Source: Malus domestica (taxonomy: Eukaryota > Streptophyta > Magnoliopsida > Rosales > Rosaceae). Taken from it: DNA of 64,000 nt. Below are positions 1 through 10,671 of this stretch, in pieces (position 1 is the first letter of the stretch; the number at the start of each line of letters is the position of its first letter). The stretch spans positions 52,524,501-52,588,500 of the forward strand of contig NC_091675.1 of NCBI RefSeq assembly GCF_042453785.1. The letters are read 5' to 3'. A program made the position numbers and the translations under genes. The notes beneath the pieces were generated by a model that was not told where the DNA came from, ran no database searches, and was given only the letters and a program-made list of their open reading frames with translations.

Positions 1-1088
1 GCAAAATGATGAACACTTACTCAACATACCTGAATATCTGGAGTTGTACTACTCCGATGGCTCTCAAATTTGGATATGTTGTAGTTCACAAACTAAGGAA
101 CAATTTTCATGAAGACAACCTTGCGAGTTGAGCTACAGAACATGTGTTATATTGCAGAGCTACCGCACCCTCTACGTTAACTCCTCCCTTCCCTTCCTTG
201 GCTCCAACACCCACTTTCCTTCATCATGCCTTTGGACTCATTCAGATTTGTACGAGGACATGAAGACCTTTCCAGCAAAGAAAGGAAAAGGCAAGTCAAA
301 AGAATAGCTAAAAGCCACCAAAAGTGACGGACAAAAAGAATAAGTACACAGTGCCATATTGAACAAAGTCCGGGGAAATGGGGAAGAAGACACAGGCAAA
401 GGAATGAGACTTTGAGTCTCATTGTTATTATTTATCTACCTCCCAATATGCAGCAAGAATACATTGGGCTTCACAAAAACTAAATAAAGGGGAGTGGGCA
501 CAAACCTGTTCTCCTCTTTGGGCTTGCCACACAAATAACAAATGAACAAAGGCACTGGATCCCTTCTTTTTGTGGGCTTGCAAACAAATGAGCAGTTTTG
601 GGCTACACAAAAATTTTGGGCCCTCCCAAAGCTAAACCTAGCTTGAAATATTTTTGGATAAGGCATATATGAAGGTGTGACATCAAAACAAGGCTTCGTT
701 ACTTTGACATATTAGTAGCAAGCAAGACACCTCATTCGGCAACTCTCATCGCCTGAAGACTTGGGGGACTCCCACCATATGCTACTGCACCTTGATACTC
801 GGAAGTCTCACAACCACTCAGTGACTTGGATTTTTCAAGTCTCCAACCGAGAAGTTTTCCTCACTCAGGAAATTAAGGGAACACTACCTCAAACTACATG
901 CTTCACTCACAAAGCTTCAACAATACAAGTTTCGACAAAAGAAAAAATTCAGAGAACTTCCTGAAGAAGGCTTTGGTGTATTTAACACAATATGTTGAAA
1001 TGGAGCAAAGCTTATTTATTAATATTTTCGATAAAGCCACAAATATGTACATATACATGAGTCAAAATAAACAAACAAAAGGGAGCCT

Positions 1089-1769
1089 TCACAAAGGTTG
1101 CTTAGGGGAAGTCTCAGCAGTCGGTAGAGCCCCAGAAAGAGAAAGCACCGGAGGGTGGTTATCCGGAGCCTCATTACTTGACAAAACCCCAAAAGGAGGA
1201 GGCATTGGAGGTTCATCATTTGAAGCTTCATTACCAGGTACAGCCCCAGAAGACGAAGGCAATAAATGCCTTTGGAACAAACCCACAAACCGCTGATGAT
1301 CAAGTAAAACCTTACCATCAGATTCCTTCATCTGGTCAAGCTTCCTCTTCATGTTTGTAGCATAGTCATGGGCGAGCCGGTGCAACTGTTTATTCTCATG
1401 CTTGAGCCCTCTAATCTCCTGTTTGAGACTCATCACTTCAGCAGCCAATGATTCAACTTGGCGGGTTCTAGCAAATAGGCGTTGGGCCATATTAGACACA
1501 GAACCTGCACACTGAACACTAAGAGCCAGAGAGTCCTTAACAGCCAACTCATCAGACCGTTTGGAAAGTAGTCTGTTATCTTTGGGAGTGAGAAGGTTCC
1601 TGGCCACCACTGCAGCGGTCATATCATTCTTCATCACAGAATCCCCAACGGTAAGAGGACCAGTAGGGGATATGAAGGATGGGCGCCATATGTTGTCTGG
1701 AGAAGGCGTGGCTGTCTCTTCTCCAAGGTTCAAGTCAAAACGACGGTCGGAGGGTCCAGACATTTTCAA
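1089..1769 (-). CDS. Antisense ORF, 226-aa coiled-coil protein inside the LTR element
   Basis: A clean 226-codon ORF on the strand opposite to the LTR. I do not recognise a domain. The N-terminal third is polar and carries RRFDLNLGEE near residue 9. Residues about 95-150 (QVESLAAEVMSLKQEI and following) have heptad-spaced Leu/Met/Ile and look like a coiled coil. The C-terminal 60 residues are rich in Pro, Ser, Asn and Glu (EPPMPPP, NEAP repeats) and look disordered. It lies wholly in the internal region of a + strand retroelement, so it would be an additional antisense ORF of the element rather than gag or pol. Whether it is expressed cannot be told here. A spurious ORF is possible, but 226 codons with a coherent coiled coil argues against chance. 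Confidence 0.5.
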   Translation of the reverse strand: MKMSGPSDRRFDLNLGEETATPSPDNIWRPSFISPTGPLTVGDSVMKNDMTAAVVARNLLTPKDNRLLSKRSDELAVKDSLALSVQCAGSVSNMAQRLFARTRQVESLAAEVMSLKQEIRGLKHENKQLHRLAHDYATNMKRKLDQMKESDGKVLLDHQRFVGLFQRHLLPSSSGAVPGNEASNDEPPMPPPFGVLSSNEAPDNHPPVLSLSGALPTAETSPKQPL

Positions 1770-3890
1770 ATGTGTTGAAGAGGGAAGAGGTCAGACAAAT
1801 CAAGATCTTAGAAGTGCAAGAATGGAGCTTCTACTGGTAGAGATTCAAGTGTGCTGTGGAACTTAATGCCAGCCTCTATAAAAATCTGCACTCGACGGAG
1901 CTTCAGAAATCGAAGAGGCATTTGCTTTCTCAAAAGCTGGGCTGCTCAGAGACCACGAGGGCCGATCTCAGAAATCGAAGAAGCACCTGCTTTTTCAGCC
2001 TCGTCAGCACCTGTCACATGCACACTCAGCTTTGCGAAAATTACGGGCAATCTGTCGAAGATTTCTGGTGAAGTAGAAAGCACGTGAATCTTATTGTTCA
2101 ATCACCGCTCTCCACATGCACCATCAACTCCTCGGGTACCACATATAACTTTGTCAAAGATCTCTGACAAAGTTTAGGCACGAGAATTTCGAAGTTCCAG
2201 CTACCCTACTATTACCCACAAGGGTAAAGGAACAGCACCACTGCTTGACAACTGGAAAGTCCCTATGTGTGTCGACCTCCGTGTTTTGCGGCAAGACAGG
2301 TTGGCAAGAACGTCCAACCTTTACTCACATTCGAGAAAAGACTCCCAACATAATTACTTTCTCAAAAACCGAAGTAGCACCGCTTTCCGAATCTCGAGAG
2401 TCAGATCCTCGACGGGATTGCTTGTTCGAAAACCGAAGAGGCACAACTCTCAGAACTTCGAAAGCCAGATTTCCTTAGATAAAGCTTGTCTGTAATCTTC
2501 ACACGTAACATCAGCTTTCCAGATACCACATACCACTTTTTCAAAGTGCTCTGACAAAGTTAAAACACGTGAAGCTGGCAGCTCCCACTACATTGCTATT
2601 ACCCACAAGGGTAAAGGAATAGCACTACTACTTGTTATTGGGAAATCCCTATATACATCGACCTCCCTCCTCAACGGACAGGCAAACCTGCAAAAATGCT
2701 CAACCATTTCTCACATTCGAGAAGGCACCCTCAACATAACCTCTCGAAATACTCAGCTTTATTTCCCCCCGATAATACCTCAGCAAATAAGCCACACCAA
2801 GAACAAGAGTATCTCATATCATCAGGGTCGAAAGCAAGAGTATCCCATATCATGCTTTCTCCCTATCTTTGTCTTTGTCCTTGTCCACACCTGCAGGACA
2901 AGGAGAAAGAGAGCAGTCAGTCGGAACCTGAAATCAAACCTCCAATCTGGAACTGACTGCCTGAGACCTTTGCCTGGTTGCTTACTCAACATTGCTCTCG
3001 AGTACTCATCCTCAACTGCTGTCAAGGTCACAAATTCCACCAACAAATACCTCATGACAGTTGATCAGATATTGGCTCTTTACACTGAAGCTGCCAAGCG
3101 TGGATGAGTCACTAGGAAGGAATGTTCTGAAGGACCATTTAAATGCAAATGGTACACACCACTTCTGCCATGTAAAAGATTGAAGCAGAAGGTTCAACGG
3201 TGAGCTGAAACAGATCACTACAGCACGACACCTTTCCATACCACATTCATTATTCCGTCAACAGCAAAAGTATCCCATATCATCAAGGTCGAACGTACTC
3301 TAGATTTGATGGACTTGTTTTGACCCTCAAATTCTTGAGTCGGCCTTATACTCTGAAGGGAACCAGAAAACCCTCCAGCACAGTTCAAGAATAAGCCTGT
3401 GGAAAGTTACTTCTTCAAAAGCACAAGTATCTCATATCATCTCTTCTCCATTTGCTTCTCCTTATCCTGGCAGCTGAATGAGAGACAAGGAGAAGGAGAA
3501 CAATCAACCGGAAGCCGAAGTCGAACCTCCGATCCTGGGTTGCTTGCTTGGAAGTTTGACTGCTTACCTTGTCTGTCACCTCTTTCGGCATATCTCCTAG
3601 CTCGGCGACTTGGGGGACTCCTACTATAGGGTTTGTATCGCACTTGACCAAGCCCGAAACTATAAGTAAGCTTCAAGTGAAATTGATACATTACCTTGTG
3701 CATTTTCATCGGTTAAAGATACCACCCATGGATGGAGGAAAAGTACTGCCAGAGAAGATGCCACATCTACATATGAGACAGATAAGGCACGTGAAAATGA
3801 TACCACACTTTAGTACTTAGAAGTTTCGTGATTACTCAATGGCTTGGATCTTGCAAGTCCCCAACCGAGGAGCTTCCCTCACTCGGGAAC

Positions 3891-3902
3891 TTAGGGGAGC
3901 AC
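3891..3902 (+). other. Polypurine tract before 3' LTR
   Basis: TTAGGGGAGCAC directly precedes TGTTTGTACC, the LTR start. A G-rich purine run immediately 5' of a TG is the expected plus-strand priming site of an LTR element, and it fixes the element's orientation as +. Confidence 0.55.
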
Positions 3903-4418
3903 TGTTTGTACCATACTTGACCAATCCCGAAACTACTGAGCACCAGTCAACGTTATACCGTCAAGGACCTAGAAGAGCTTCCCTTCAACCAGGAGGCCAA
4001 TCACAAAGCGACACGTGTCGTCATCAGAAGCCAATCACAGCTCGACACGTGTCAACATCAGAAGTCAATCACAACACGACACGTGTCGATGTTAGAACAA
4101 AACTAGAAACTCTCATCTATAAATAGGGATCATTCTCCCACAATAATCTCTAATGTCATTTTGCACTAAACTATTCACTAGAACTCACTAAACCAGAGCT
4201 TGAACCTATGTATTTGTGTAAACCCTTCACAATTAATGAGAACTCCTCTACTCCGTGGACGTAGCCGATCTGGGTGAACCACGTACATCTTGTGTTTGCT
4301 TCCCTGTCCTTATTCATTTACGTACTTATCTTCACTAGTGATCGAAGCAACCAAGCGAAGGTCACAAACCTGACACTTTCTGTTGTACCAAAGTCCTCGC
4401 TGATTTTATGCATCAACA
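3903..4418 (+). mobile_element. 3' LTR (about 516 bp)
   Basis: Starts TGTTTGTACC after a purine tract and ends CATCAACA, so it has TG...CA ends. It carries a TATA box (CTATAAATAGG, about 4109-4119). Upstream of that lies a cluster of four CGACACGTGTC-like units at about 4010-4088, each with an ACACGTGT core (E/G-box like). A poly(A)-type transcript region follows. The matching 5' LTR is outside the window, so length and ends are inferred from these signals only. Confidence 0.6.
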
Positions 4419-5092
4419 CAACTCACTTATGCATAAAATAAATAACTTTCATTTTACAATTTTTTTTAAATAAATTGTAAGAAACTTGTTGAATACTTAA
4501 ATGAGCACACATTATATGCTTGTTTCCCATGTTTTCATTATGTTCCAATATTTCATAATATATGTGTCAATCTATTTTTTGTAGTTTATAATGAAATTAT
4601 ATATATTTTAAGTATAAATACATAAATGTAATGAATTTAGTTAAATCCATCTAATCCGTTTAGACCCCGCTTAGCAGTCTAGGTGCTAGGTCCAAACTCG
4701 CCACCATATTAGCGCCTAGCGCTTATACATTTGTTACACACACACATACCTAGTTTTCAAAAATACTTTGGTTTTTCAATACACGTCATCTCTTCGTTAA
4801 ATTAACGAAACGTAGCCCATAATTTACCTAATAAATAAATCCAATGGAGACACGGTGACACATACTTCAAATTTTCTTATGCTTTTATAGTCAAAATATA
4901 TTTCTGCATCTTTCGCTCCTGGATTTTAGGTTTCGATGGAAGCGTAGCGAGAGGGCTGACTCGGTACGCAAGCACGTCTGTCTGTCTCTCGTTCTTTTGG
5001 GTCAAGTGTCTGTCTTCAATATTCTTAACAAAAACATTCCTGAGAGAGTTGGGAGCTGAGCTTCTGAGCCTCCCCTCCAAGCAAAAACAAAG
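4419..5092. other. Intergenic and ROH1-like promoter/5'UTR
   Basis: AT-rich sequence without an ORF of note. The segment 4990-5092, just before the 5'UTR splice donor, is GC-richer and is probably the transcribed leader of the gene at 5468. No clear TATA box was assigned. Confidence 0.35.
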
Positions 5093-5466
5093 GTACTTTT
5101 TCTTTTCTTTCACTTCTTCTTAGAATTTGTAATTTCGATCCTTTGCCTCCTGATAATTTCTGAATCTGGGTATTTCGTATTGTTGCATTTTAGAGGTGGG
5201 TTTGTGTTTAAATTTTGTGTTAGGGTTTTCAAATCTTTGCATTCGGTTGTTTGAGTAAAGGTAGAAGAATAAAGGCTAAAATTTGTGAGTTTTGAAGCTG
5301 ATAAACCTGAATGAATTGTAGGTGGGTTTTGGATTGTTGTTGATTTTTTGCGGTTTGGTGCATCGAATTTAGCTGAATCGGATATGGGTTTCTGTTGATT
5401 TTGTGAATTCTGTGGGTTTTTTTAGTGTTCTGAGGGGTTTGGTGTTGTTGTCTTCGGCTTTGTCAG
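5093..5466 (+). other. 5'UTR intron of the ROH1-like gene
   Basis: ACAAAG|GTACTT at 5093 gives a donor, and a T-rich stretch ending TTTGTCAG at 5466 gives an acceptor one base before the ATG at 5468. The T-rich, ORF-poor content between them fits a leader intron, a common arrangement in plant genes. Inferred from splice signals; no transcript was seen. Confidence 0.6.
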
Positions 5467-5467
5467 C

Positions 5468-6664
5468 ATGCCTTCTACGCACAATTCGGGTTCTTCTTCG
5501 CCATTGACTTCGTTTGGTCGCTCGATTTGGAGCCGGCGAGAGCCATTTCAATCAACAGAAGCTAATCAGGAGTCCAGTGAGCAGGAATTAGAGGTTCAAT
5601 CTTTTCAAAAACTTGTGACAGAACTGTTTCATGACTTGTCAGCTGTTGGTGCTGATGAATTGCTCTCCATTGCGTGGATTCGGAAACTTTTGGATGTTTT
5701 TGTTAGCTGCCAAGACGAATTCAGGGTTTTATTGTTGAAAAACAAGGCGCAGGTTTCTAAACCGCCGTTGGATCATTGGGCGGATGAATACTTAGATAGG
5801 AGCTTGAAGGCACTTGACATTTGCAATGCTGCTCGTGATGGGATTGACAAGATTCGTGTGTGGCATAAGCATTTAGAGATCGTTCTGTGTGCCTTGGAGT
5901 CTCGCCAGAGGGCATTCAGTGAGGGCCAGTTCCGTCGAGCAAGAAAGGCTTTGGTGGATTTGGCAATTGAAATGCTTGATGAGAGAGACTCTGGGTCTGT
6001 TTTTTCTCACCGCAACTGGTCTTTTGGGCTTAACAATAACACAAGAAAGGATGCTCGCCGTCGCCAACACTCATCTGGGAGTTCAACTACGCATTCCCGC
6101 TCTAACTCGTGGAGCGTATCACACTCTTGGTCTGCAGCTAAGCAGCTTCAGTCAATTGCAAGCAACTTGGTAGCACCTCGTGGAAATGAGGTTATTGCAG
6201 CAAATAGGCTTGCAGGCTCTGTTTTCACAATGAGTTCTGTGCTCACATTTGTTTTGTCGTCTCTCGTGGCTGCGATCCCATGTCAGGATCGAGGCATTAG
6301 CACTCATTTTTCAATCCCACCGCAGTACTCCTGGGGCATCCCATTATCCTCACTTCATGAACGGATAATAGAGGAATCTAAGAAGCGAGAGCGCCATAAC
6401 TCACATGGGTTGCTGAGGGAGATTTATCATGTCGAGAGATGTGCACGCCACATGACAGACTTGATGGATCTGGTTCAGTTTCCATTAACAGAGGAACAGA
6501 AAGTGGAAGTCGAGCAAGAACTGCAGGAGTTAGCATCGATTTGTGAAAACCTGAAGAATGGATTGGATCCGCTGGAACGCCAAATTAGGGAAGTATTCCG
6601 TAGGATAATGAATTGCAGAACGGAGGGTCTCGAACTTTTGAGCAGCGCAAACAATCTGGAGTAA
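5468..6664 (+). CDS. ROH1: ROH1-like / BYPASS1-related protein (DUF793)
   Basis: A single-exon 398-aa protein of the plant DUF793 family, to which Arabidopsis ROH1 (an EXO70-interacting protein) belongs. Family members are linked to exocyst-dependent secretion. Residues 1-40 are Ser-rich and disordered. A helical region follows (about 40-170: ELFHDLSAVGADELL, WIRKLLDVFVSCQDEF, YLDRSLKALDICNAARDGID). A basic Ser/His/Arg linker (about 190-215) comes next, then a hydrophobic stretch at about 255-275 (TMSSVLTFVLSSLVAAIPC) and a C-terminal helical bundle (LLREIYHVERCARHMTDLMDLVQFPL). The length is normal for the family. The start follows the acceptor of the leader intron by one base. The stop is followed by AAGAG|GTAAGT at 6673, a possible 3'UTR intron. 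Family membership is confident; the exact orthologue is less so. Confidence 0.8.
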   Translation: MPSTHNSGSSSPLTSFGRSIWSRREPFQSTEANQESSEQELEVQSFQKLVTELFHDLSAVGADELLSIAWIRKLLDVFVSCQDEFRVLLLKNKAQVSKPPLDHWADEYLDRSLKALDICNAARDGIDKIRVWHKHLEIVLCALESRQRAFSEGQFRRARKALVDLAIEMLDERDSGSVFSHRNWSFGLNNNTRKDARRRQHSSGSSTTHSRSNSWSVSHSWSAAKQLQSIASNLVAPRGNEVIAANRLAGSVFTMSSVLTFVLSSLVAAIPCQDRGISTHFSIPPQYSWGIPLSSLHERIIEESKKRERHNSHGLLREIYHVERCARHMTDLMDLVQFPLTEEQKVEVEQELQELASICENLKNGLDPLERQIREVFRRIMNCRTEGLELLSSANNLE

Positions 6665-6956
6665 ATTAAAAGAGGTAAGTTTCGACTGAGCATGAAATGT
6701 ACAAATCCGCGAATACATTCGTTGTTTTGCATATTTCCAAGTTGCAAGGAGAGAAGTAAAGTGGTCAGCAACAATACAAAGGGTAAACAAGCGTCGTGAA
6801 CGAATCTCTTCGGTTTCTCGAGCAACTAGCATTTTTTGTTTCCGGGACGTGGGAAAATGAGGTCTGTATGTCACAGTTTGGTTGGTATATGTTATGTTCG
6901 AATTAGCAACATTCTTACAGTTTGGTTGTAACTCTGGATCTTTTGATACATATAAC

Positions 6957-8049
6957 TAGGGGTGAAAATTTTTACTAAATTCCCGTACCAACCGTCCTAC
7001 CAACCATACCATACCAAATTATTACCAAAAATTTGTACCAATTGGTAATGGTACGGTATTTGTACCGTACCATACTATTTCGGTACGATACTGGTATCCA
7101 AAACCAGTATCGGTGGTATACTGTACCTACCAATATTATTATTATTATATTATGTATTTATTCATATAATTATTTGAGGGCAAAATTAATATAATTATTG
7201 TAGAAGTGTAAAAAATGTATAAAAAAAAAAATATATACAATCACTCATAGTGACAAGCTTTACAATTTTCTTGAAGGGTCAGCTTCAAAATCCAACTCTA
7301 TAATCCATAAATCTTAAATTTATATTTAACCGTCGATTGTCATTTACTCTTTATTGTTCTTATTGAATTTCATTTTTTTAATTTTCTTTTTTTGAAAACA
7401 TGATCATCTGGCGGATGTAAGAAGATGAATGGTTCAGATCTTTGATATCACGTTTCGATATTTAAAGTTAACTAAAATATGAGTCGATGTCATATAGTTT
7501 GTAGAAACTTTATAAACATCAAGCAATATTTTCACTAACCGTAAAACTCTGAACATAATATCAACGATTCAAACCATTCATCTTTCTGCATCCTCTAATA
7601 GATCATGTTTTCAGAAAGAAAATCAAAAAAAAAAAAAAAAATTTGATGAGAAAAATAAAGCGTAAATGTAAATAACAATCAACGGTTAAATCTTAATCTA
7701 TGATTTATATGATTATAATGACGAATTTCAAAGTTAAGCTCTTCATGAAAGTTGTAAAGTTTGTTATTACGAGCATTTATATATTTTTTCTATATTTTTT
7801 ACACTTTTACATTAATTAAAAAATATTAGATTTTAGGCAAACTAAGTGATGTAAAACAAAATGACAATTACCATTGACATACCATATCAATCAAAATATT
7901 TGGTATACTGATATTCGGTATACCATATCAACCAAACTATTTGGTATACCGATATTCAGTATATCAAAAATTTGATACGGTAATAGTAATAGATTTTACC
8001 ATACCAAATATTTGGTATGGTAATTGGTAATGTACCAAAACCACCCCTA
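6957..8049. mobile_element. Foldback hAT-type MITE (1093 bp) with 8-bp TSD
   Basis: The ends are TAGGGGTG and CACCCCTA, and CATATAAC is duplicated on both sides (6949-6956 and 8050-8057). The two halves are inverted copies over nearly the whole length: the GAAAACATGATC block near 7395 has its reverse complement near 7600, and the CAAGCTTTACAATTTTC block near 7255 has its complement near 7755. Subterminal GGTATACCGATATTCGGTATACC-like motifs are repeated near the 3' end. There is no transposase ORF. The TSD length and TAGGGGTG terminus fit the hAT superfamily. Confidence 0.8.
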
Positions 8050-8057
8050 CATATAAC

Positions 8058-8484
8058 TCAAGTCCTATTTAGTTACATATTTACAAATCGTGAACGGATC
8101 AACATCGGTATACCACAATCGAAAATCTCCCACGAGTAAACAAGTAACATTGGTATGAATTAGTCCATCGTCTAGCACCATCGGCTTGCCCTTCAATCGG
8201 GATGAAGGGCAACCGATGTGCTGTAAATGAGAAGGTTATTTCTACAAATGATAATTACAATGGACTTGGCAGATGTTTGTGAAGGATCTCCCGCAAGCCG
8301 TCGATTGAGAGCATCCACCATTACTTGTATCGAAATTAATTCAAAGCTTCAGCTGTACCCGCTTCTCTTTACGAAATCCGCTTCGACTACTAAAAGATTT
8401 AACCAACACCGTTTTTCTTTTTCACGTATTTATATACCAAATTTCTTGTATGTATGACTGCAGACAACATGGGTGGTACCGCAT
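8058..8484. other. Bordering sequence 3' of the bZIP gene
   Basis: No gene is seen here. The stretch just right of the hAT element probably contains the 3'UTR of the minus-strand bZIP gene. It includes a short GC-richer block (8170-8225, ATCGGCTTGCCCTTCAATCG with a near inverted copy). Confidence 0.3.
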
Positions 8485-10631
8485 CTACCAGTGCATCGAA
8501 TGTACTCTGCGAAGAACACGTGGTGGTCTCCGCTTCTCTACGATAGGAATGAGGTTCTCCATGAGCTGCAAGTGCAGACAGAGTGAGAGAGAGTTAGATC
8601 ATTTACTCACACTTACAAAATGCAGCTTGCTCTATATAAAGAAAACAATGAAATCAGCAAGTTTGCTATGCACGAACCGGTTTGTTGAGTTATAAGCTAT
8701 AGAACTCAATACTAAGCAACCAGGTGGCGTCTACATTAAAAAAGGTCGTACCCAATGCACAAGGCTCCCGCTTTACGCAGGGTCTGGGAGAGGTGAATGT
8801 CGGCTAGCCTTACCCCCATTTATGGAGAGGCTGCTCCCAAGTCTCGAACCAAGACCTACCGCTCATGGGCGAAGGCACTTGCCATCGCACCAAGTGCGAC
8901 CTCTACATTGATCGCTAAAAATGAATTTCTGCTAGTGAGACGATTCCCTATCCAAGCTTTATCCGTGTTTAACAGACCTCTACGATCATGTTTTCAACAA
9001 TAGTGTGACGGAGTTACCTTATTTCTCTTGCATCAGAAAGGTTAAAGAAGCAAACGAAACCTTTTTATTCTCGTGGAGCCATTCAGATTCTTTCTACCCA
9101 TCCCATAATCTGTAACTGGCAATGTTTTTCTACCCATCCCGGGAACCTGCTACGTAAGTGATGGCAATGTTTCTTAAACAAAAATCTTATTAGGTACTGT
9201 TCTACAGAGCAATCTTCACAATCCAAGGTCAAAAATCAGTAAAAGCTAGAAAGTATACGTACTTCAAAACTTAAAGCTGAATGGAAGGAGAGTTCGATTG
9301 TATGCGATATGAACTAGAATCTGCTACGTATAACATGATCATCCCTACAAGTTGTTTATGATATTGAAAGAGATAAACACACAAAGACGGTTCACAGTTC
9401 ATAGATGTATCCAGATTCTAAATAGCCAGGCATCTGCATATGTAATGCAAAGATCTCTCTATTTCTCTCGTCGAATGTATTGAAAACGTTATTTCACAAA
9501 GTATGAGAAAGTATTCACGAAAACAGACATAGACATACCCGCTTAAACCTCTCCTTCTTCTGCTCGGCCTGCATCCGAAGTAGAAGATCACTTAGGCATA
9601 AACTCAGAATGCAAAATTCATACGGGATTAGAGCGAAAAACCGAGTTTTAAATAGAATGGTAAAAGTATATGACCAAATTGTAAGAAGCGATTGAAGAAT
9701 TAATAGACCTGTTGTCTGAGGAGCCGCGCATTTTCCTCCTCCAGCTGCGTTACCAGAGATTCGAGCTCTACGGTGTAAGCCTAAAATCGCAATTAAAACA
9801 CAGCAATTTCAATAACCGATTTCAGATTTCTGTTTGTTTCCAATCAAATTAAATTAAACTAAATCAACATTTTCTCAGTAACCAAACAAACATGATCCGG
9901 CAAAGAATGAACCGAACCTGCTTCCGTTCCCTGGACCGAGCAGCGGATTCTCTGTTCTTGATCATCCTCCTCTGCTTCTGCTGCGTCGCCTTATCCAGCG
10001 GAGCCTCCTGCACCACTCTCCTCTTTCCAGCTCTCCCTCCTCCGCCACCTCCTCTGCCTCCGCCTCCACTCGTCGTCCCGTTCGCGTACACCAGCTGACC
10101 CTGAGCAGCTGGAGGCGGGGGAGGAGGAGGAGGAGGAGGAGGCTGCACCTGGAACTGCCCGTACCCAATCGGAACTCCGCTGGCAGTCACGTTGACGTCC
10201 TCTTCCCTCACGGCCCTAGCCCTGGTGAGAAAGTCCTCCAAGGTCATCTCCTCCATCCCACCGCCACCGCCTCCTTCTCCTGCCCGCACCTGATCCCCGC
10301 CGTCTCCCTCGGCCGTTCCCTCCTCCTCCTCTCCCATTCCCACTCCCACTCCGCCGGCGACGATCTCCTTCCAGACGTCGTCGACGGACCTCGGCTCGGC
10401 GTGATGCTGATGTTGCTGATGTTGCTGATGATGATCGTTGTCGTCCATGTCGTTGGTGGCAGTGGAGCTGTAGATGTTCTTGAGGATGTCGTCCATGGTA
10501 ATAGACGGATGCTTGCGATGGTCGTCGTCGTTGTCAGCCATGAGAGTGGAGAGGGAACATATAGACTCTCTCCGCGGCAGATCCGAATTCGTGGTTGAAA
10601 CCACCACCATCTTCGAAGACGCCGCCATCAT
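8485..10631 (-). CDS. GBF4: Group A bZIP transcription factor, GBF4-like
   Basis: Four coding exons: 10631-9918, 9780-9709, 9568-9539 and 8565-8485, all phase 0 with GT-AG introns, giving 298 aa. It belongs to the ABI5/AREB/GBF4 group, which binds G-box/ABRE (ACGT) sites in ABA responses. Conserved blocks: MDDILKNIY (46-54), SVDDVWKEIV (82-91), MTLEDFLTRA (129-138), and the basic region MIKNRESAARSRERKQ (223-238) with the N-x7-R signature. The Leu zipper starts in exon 2 (VELESLVTQLEEENARLL) and runs into exons 3-4. The C-terminus RRVHSMHW matches the family tail. SVDD and MTLEDFL contain S/T sites typical of SnRK2/CKII targets. Low-complexity tracts: poly-His/Gln (67-77), poly-Gly (120-125, 189-199) and 11 Pro (164-174). 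The start is the first ATG (MMAASSK). The short protein favours GBF4 over ABI5. Confidence 0.88.
8737..8915 (-). mobile_element. tRNA-derived SINE (Au-like) in bZIP intron 3
   Basis: The reverse strand carries GATGGCAAGTGCC (A-box-like) and GGTTCGAGAC (complement of 8841-8850, a canonical B box of the Pol III promoter). A body follows with GGGGGTAAGGCTAGCC, CCCAGACCCTGCGTAAAGC and GGAGCCTTGTGCATTGGGTA, ending in a short T run. This body is the hallmark of the widespread plant Au SINE group. It lies in the 973-nt intron between exons 3 and 4, in the same orientation as the host gene. Family name from recall; tRNA origin is seen directly in the boxes. Confidence 0.75.
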
Positions 10632-10671
10632 CCTCGCAACCCTCTCCCGGAATTCTAGCCCTCTGATTTGA

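Larger units (their letters stand above)
1..3902 (+). mobile_element. Internal region of an LTR retrotransposon (5' end outside window)
   Basis: This is non-genic DNA leading up to a polypurine tract and a + strand 3' LTR at 3903. No gag, protease, reverse transcriptase or integrase similarity is visible in any frame, so the visible part resembles a large non-autonomous (LARD-like) element. The coding part could still lie left of the window. It holds one long antisense ORF (1089-1769) and internally duplicated blocks (about 2140-2360 against 2519-2740). The phrase CTTGGGGGACTCC recurs at about 760 and 3609. The orientation rests on the TATA box and PPT; the class is inferred. Confidence 0.6.

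Noticed and set aside
8736-8915. A functional tRNA gene
   Set aside because: Box A and B are present but no cloverleaf with matched acceptor stem; the long GC-rich body and T tail are SINE-like.
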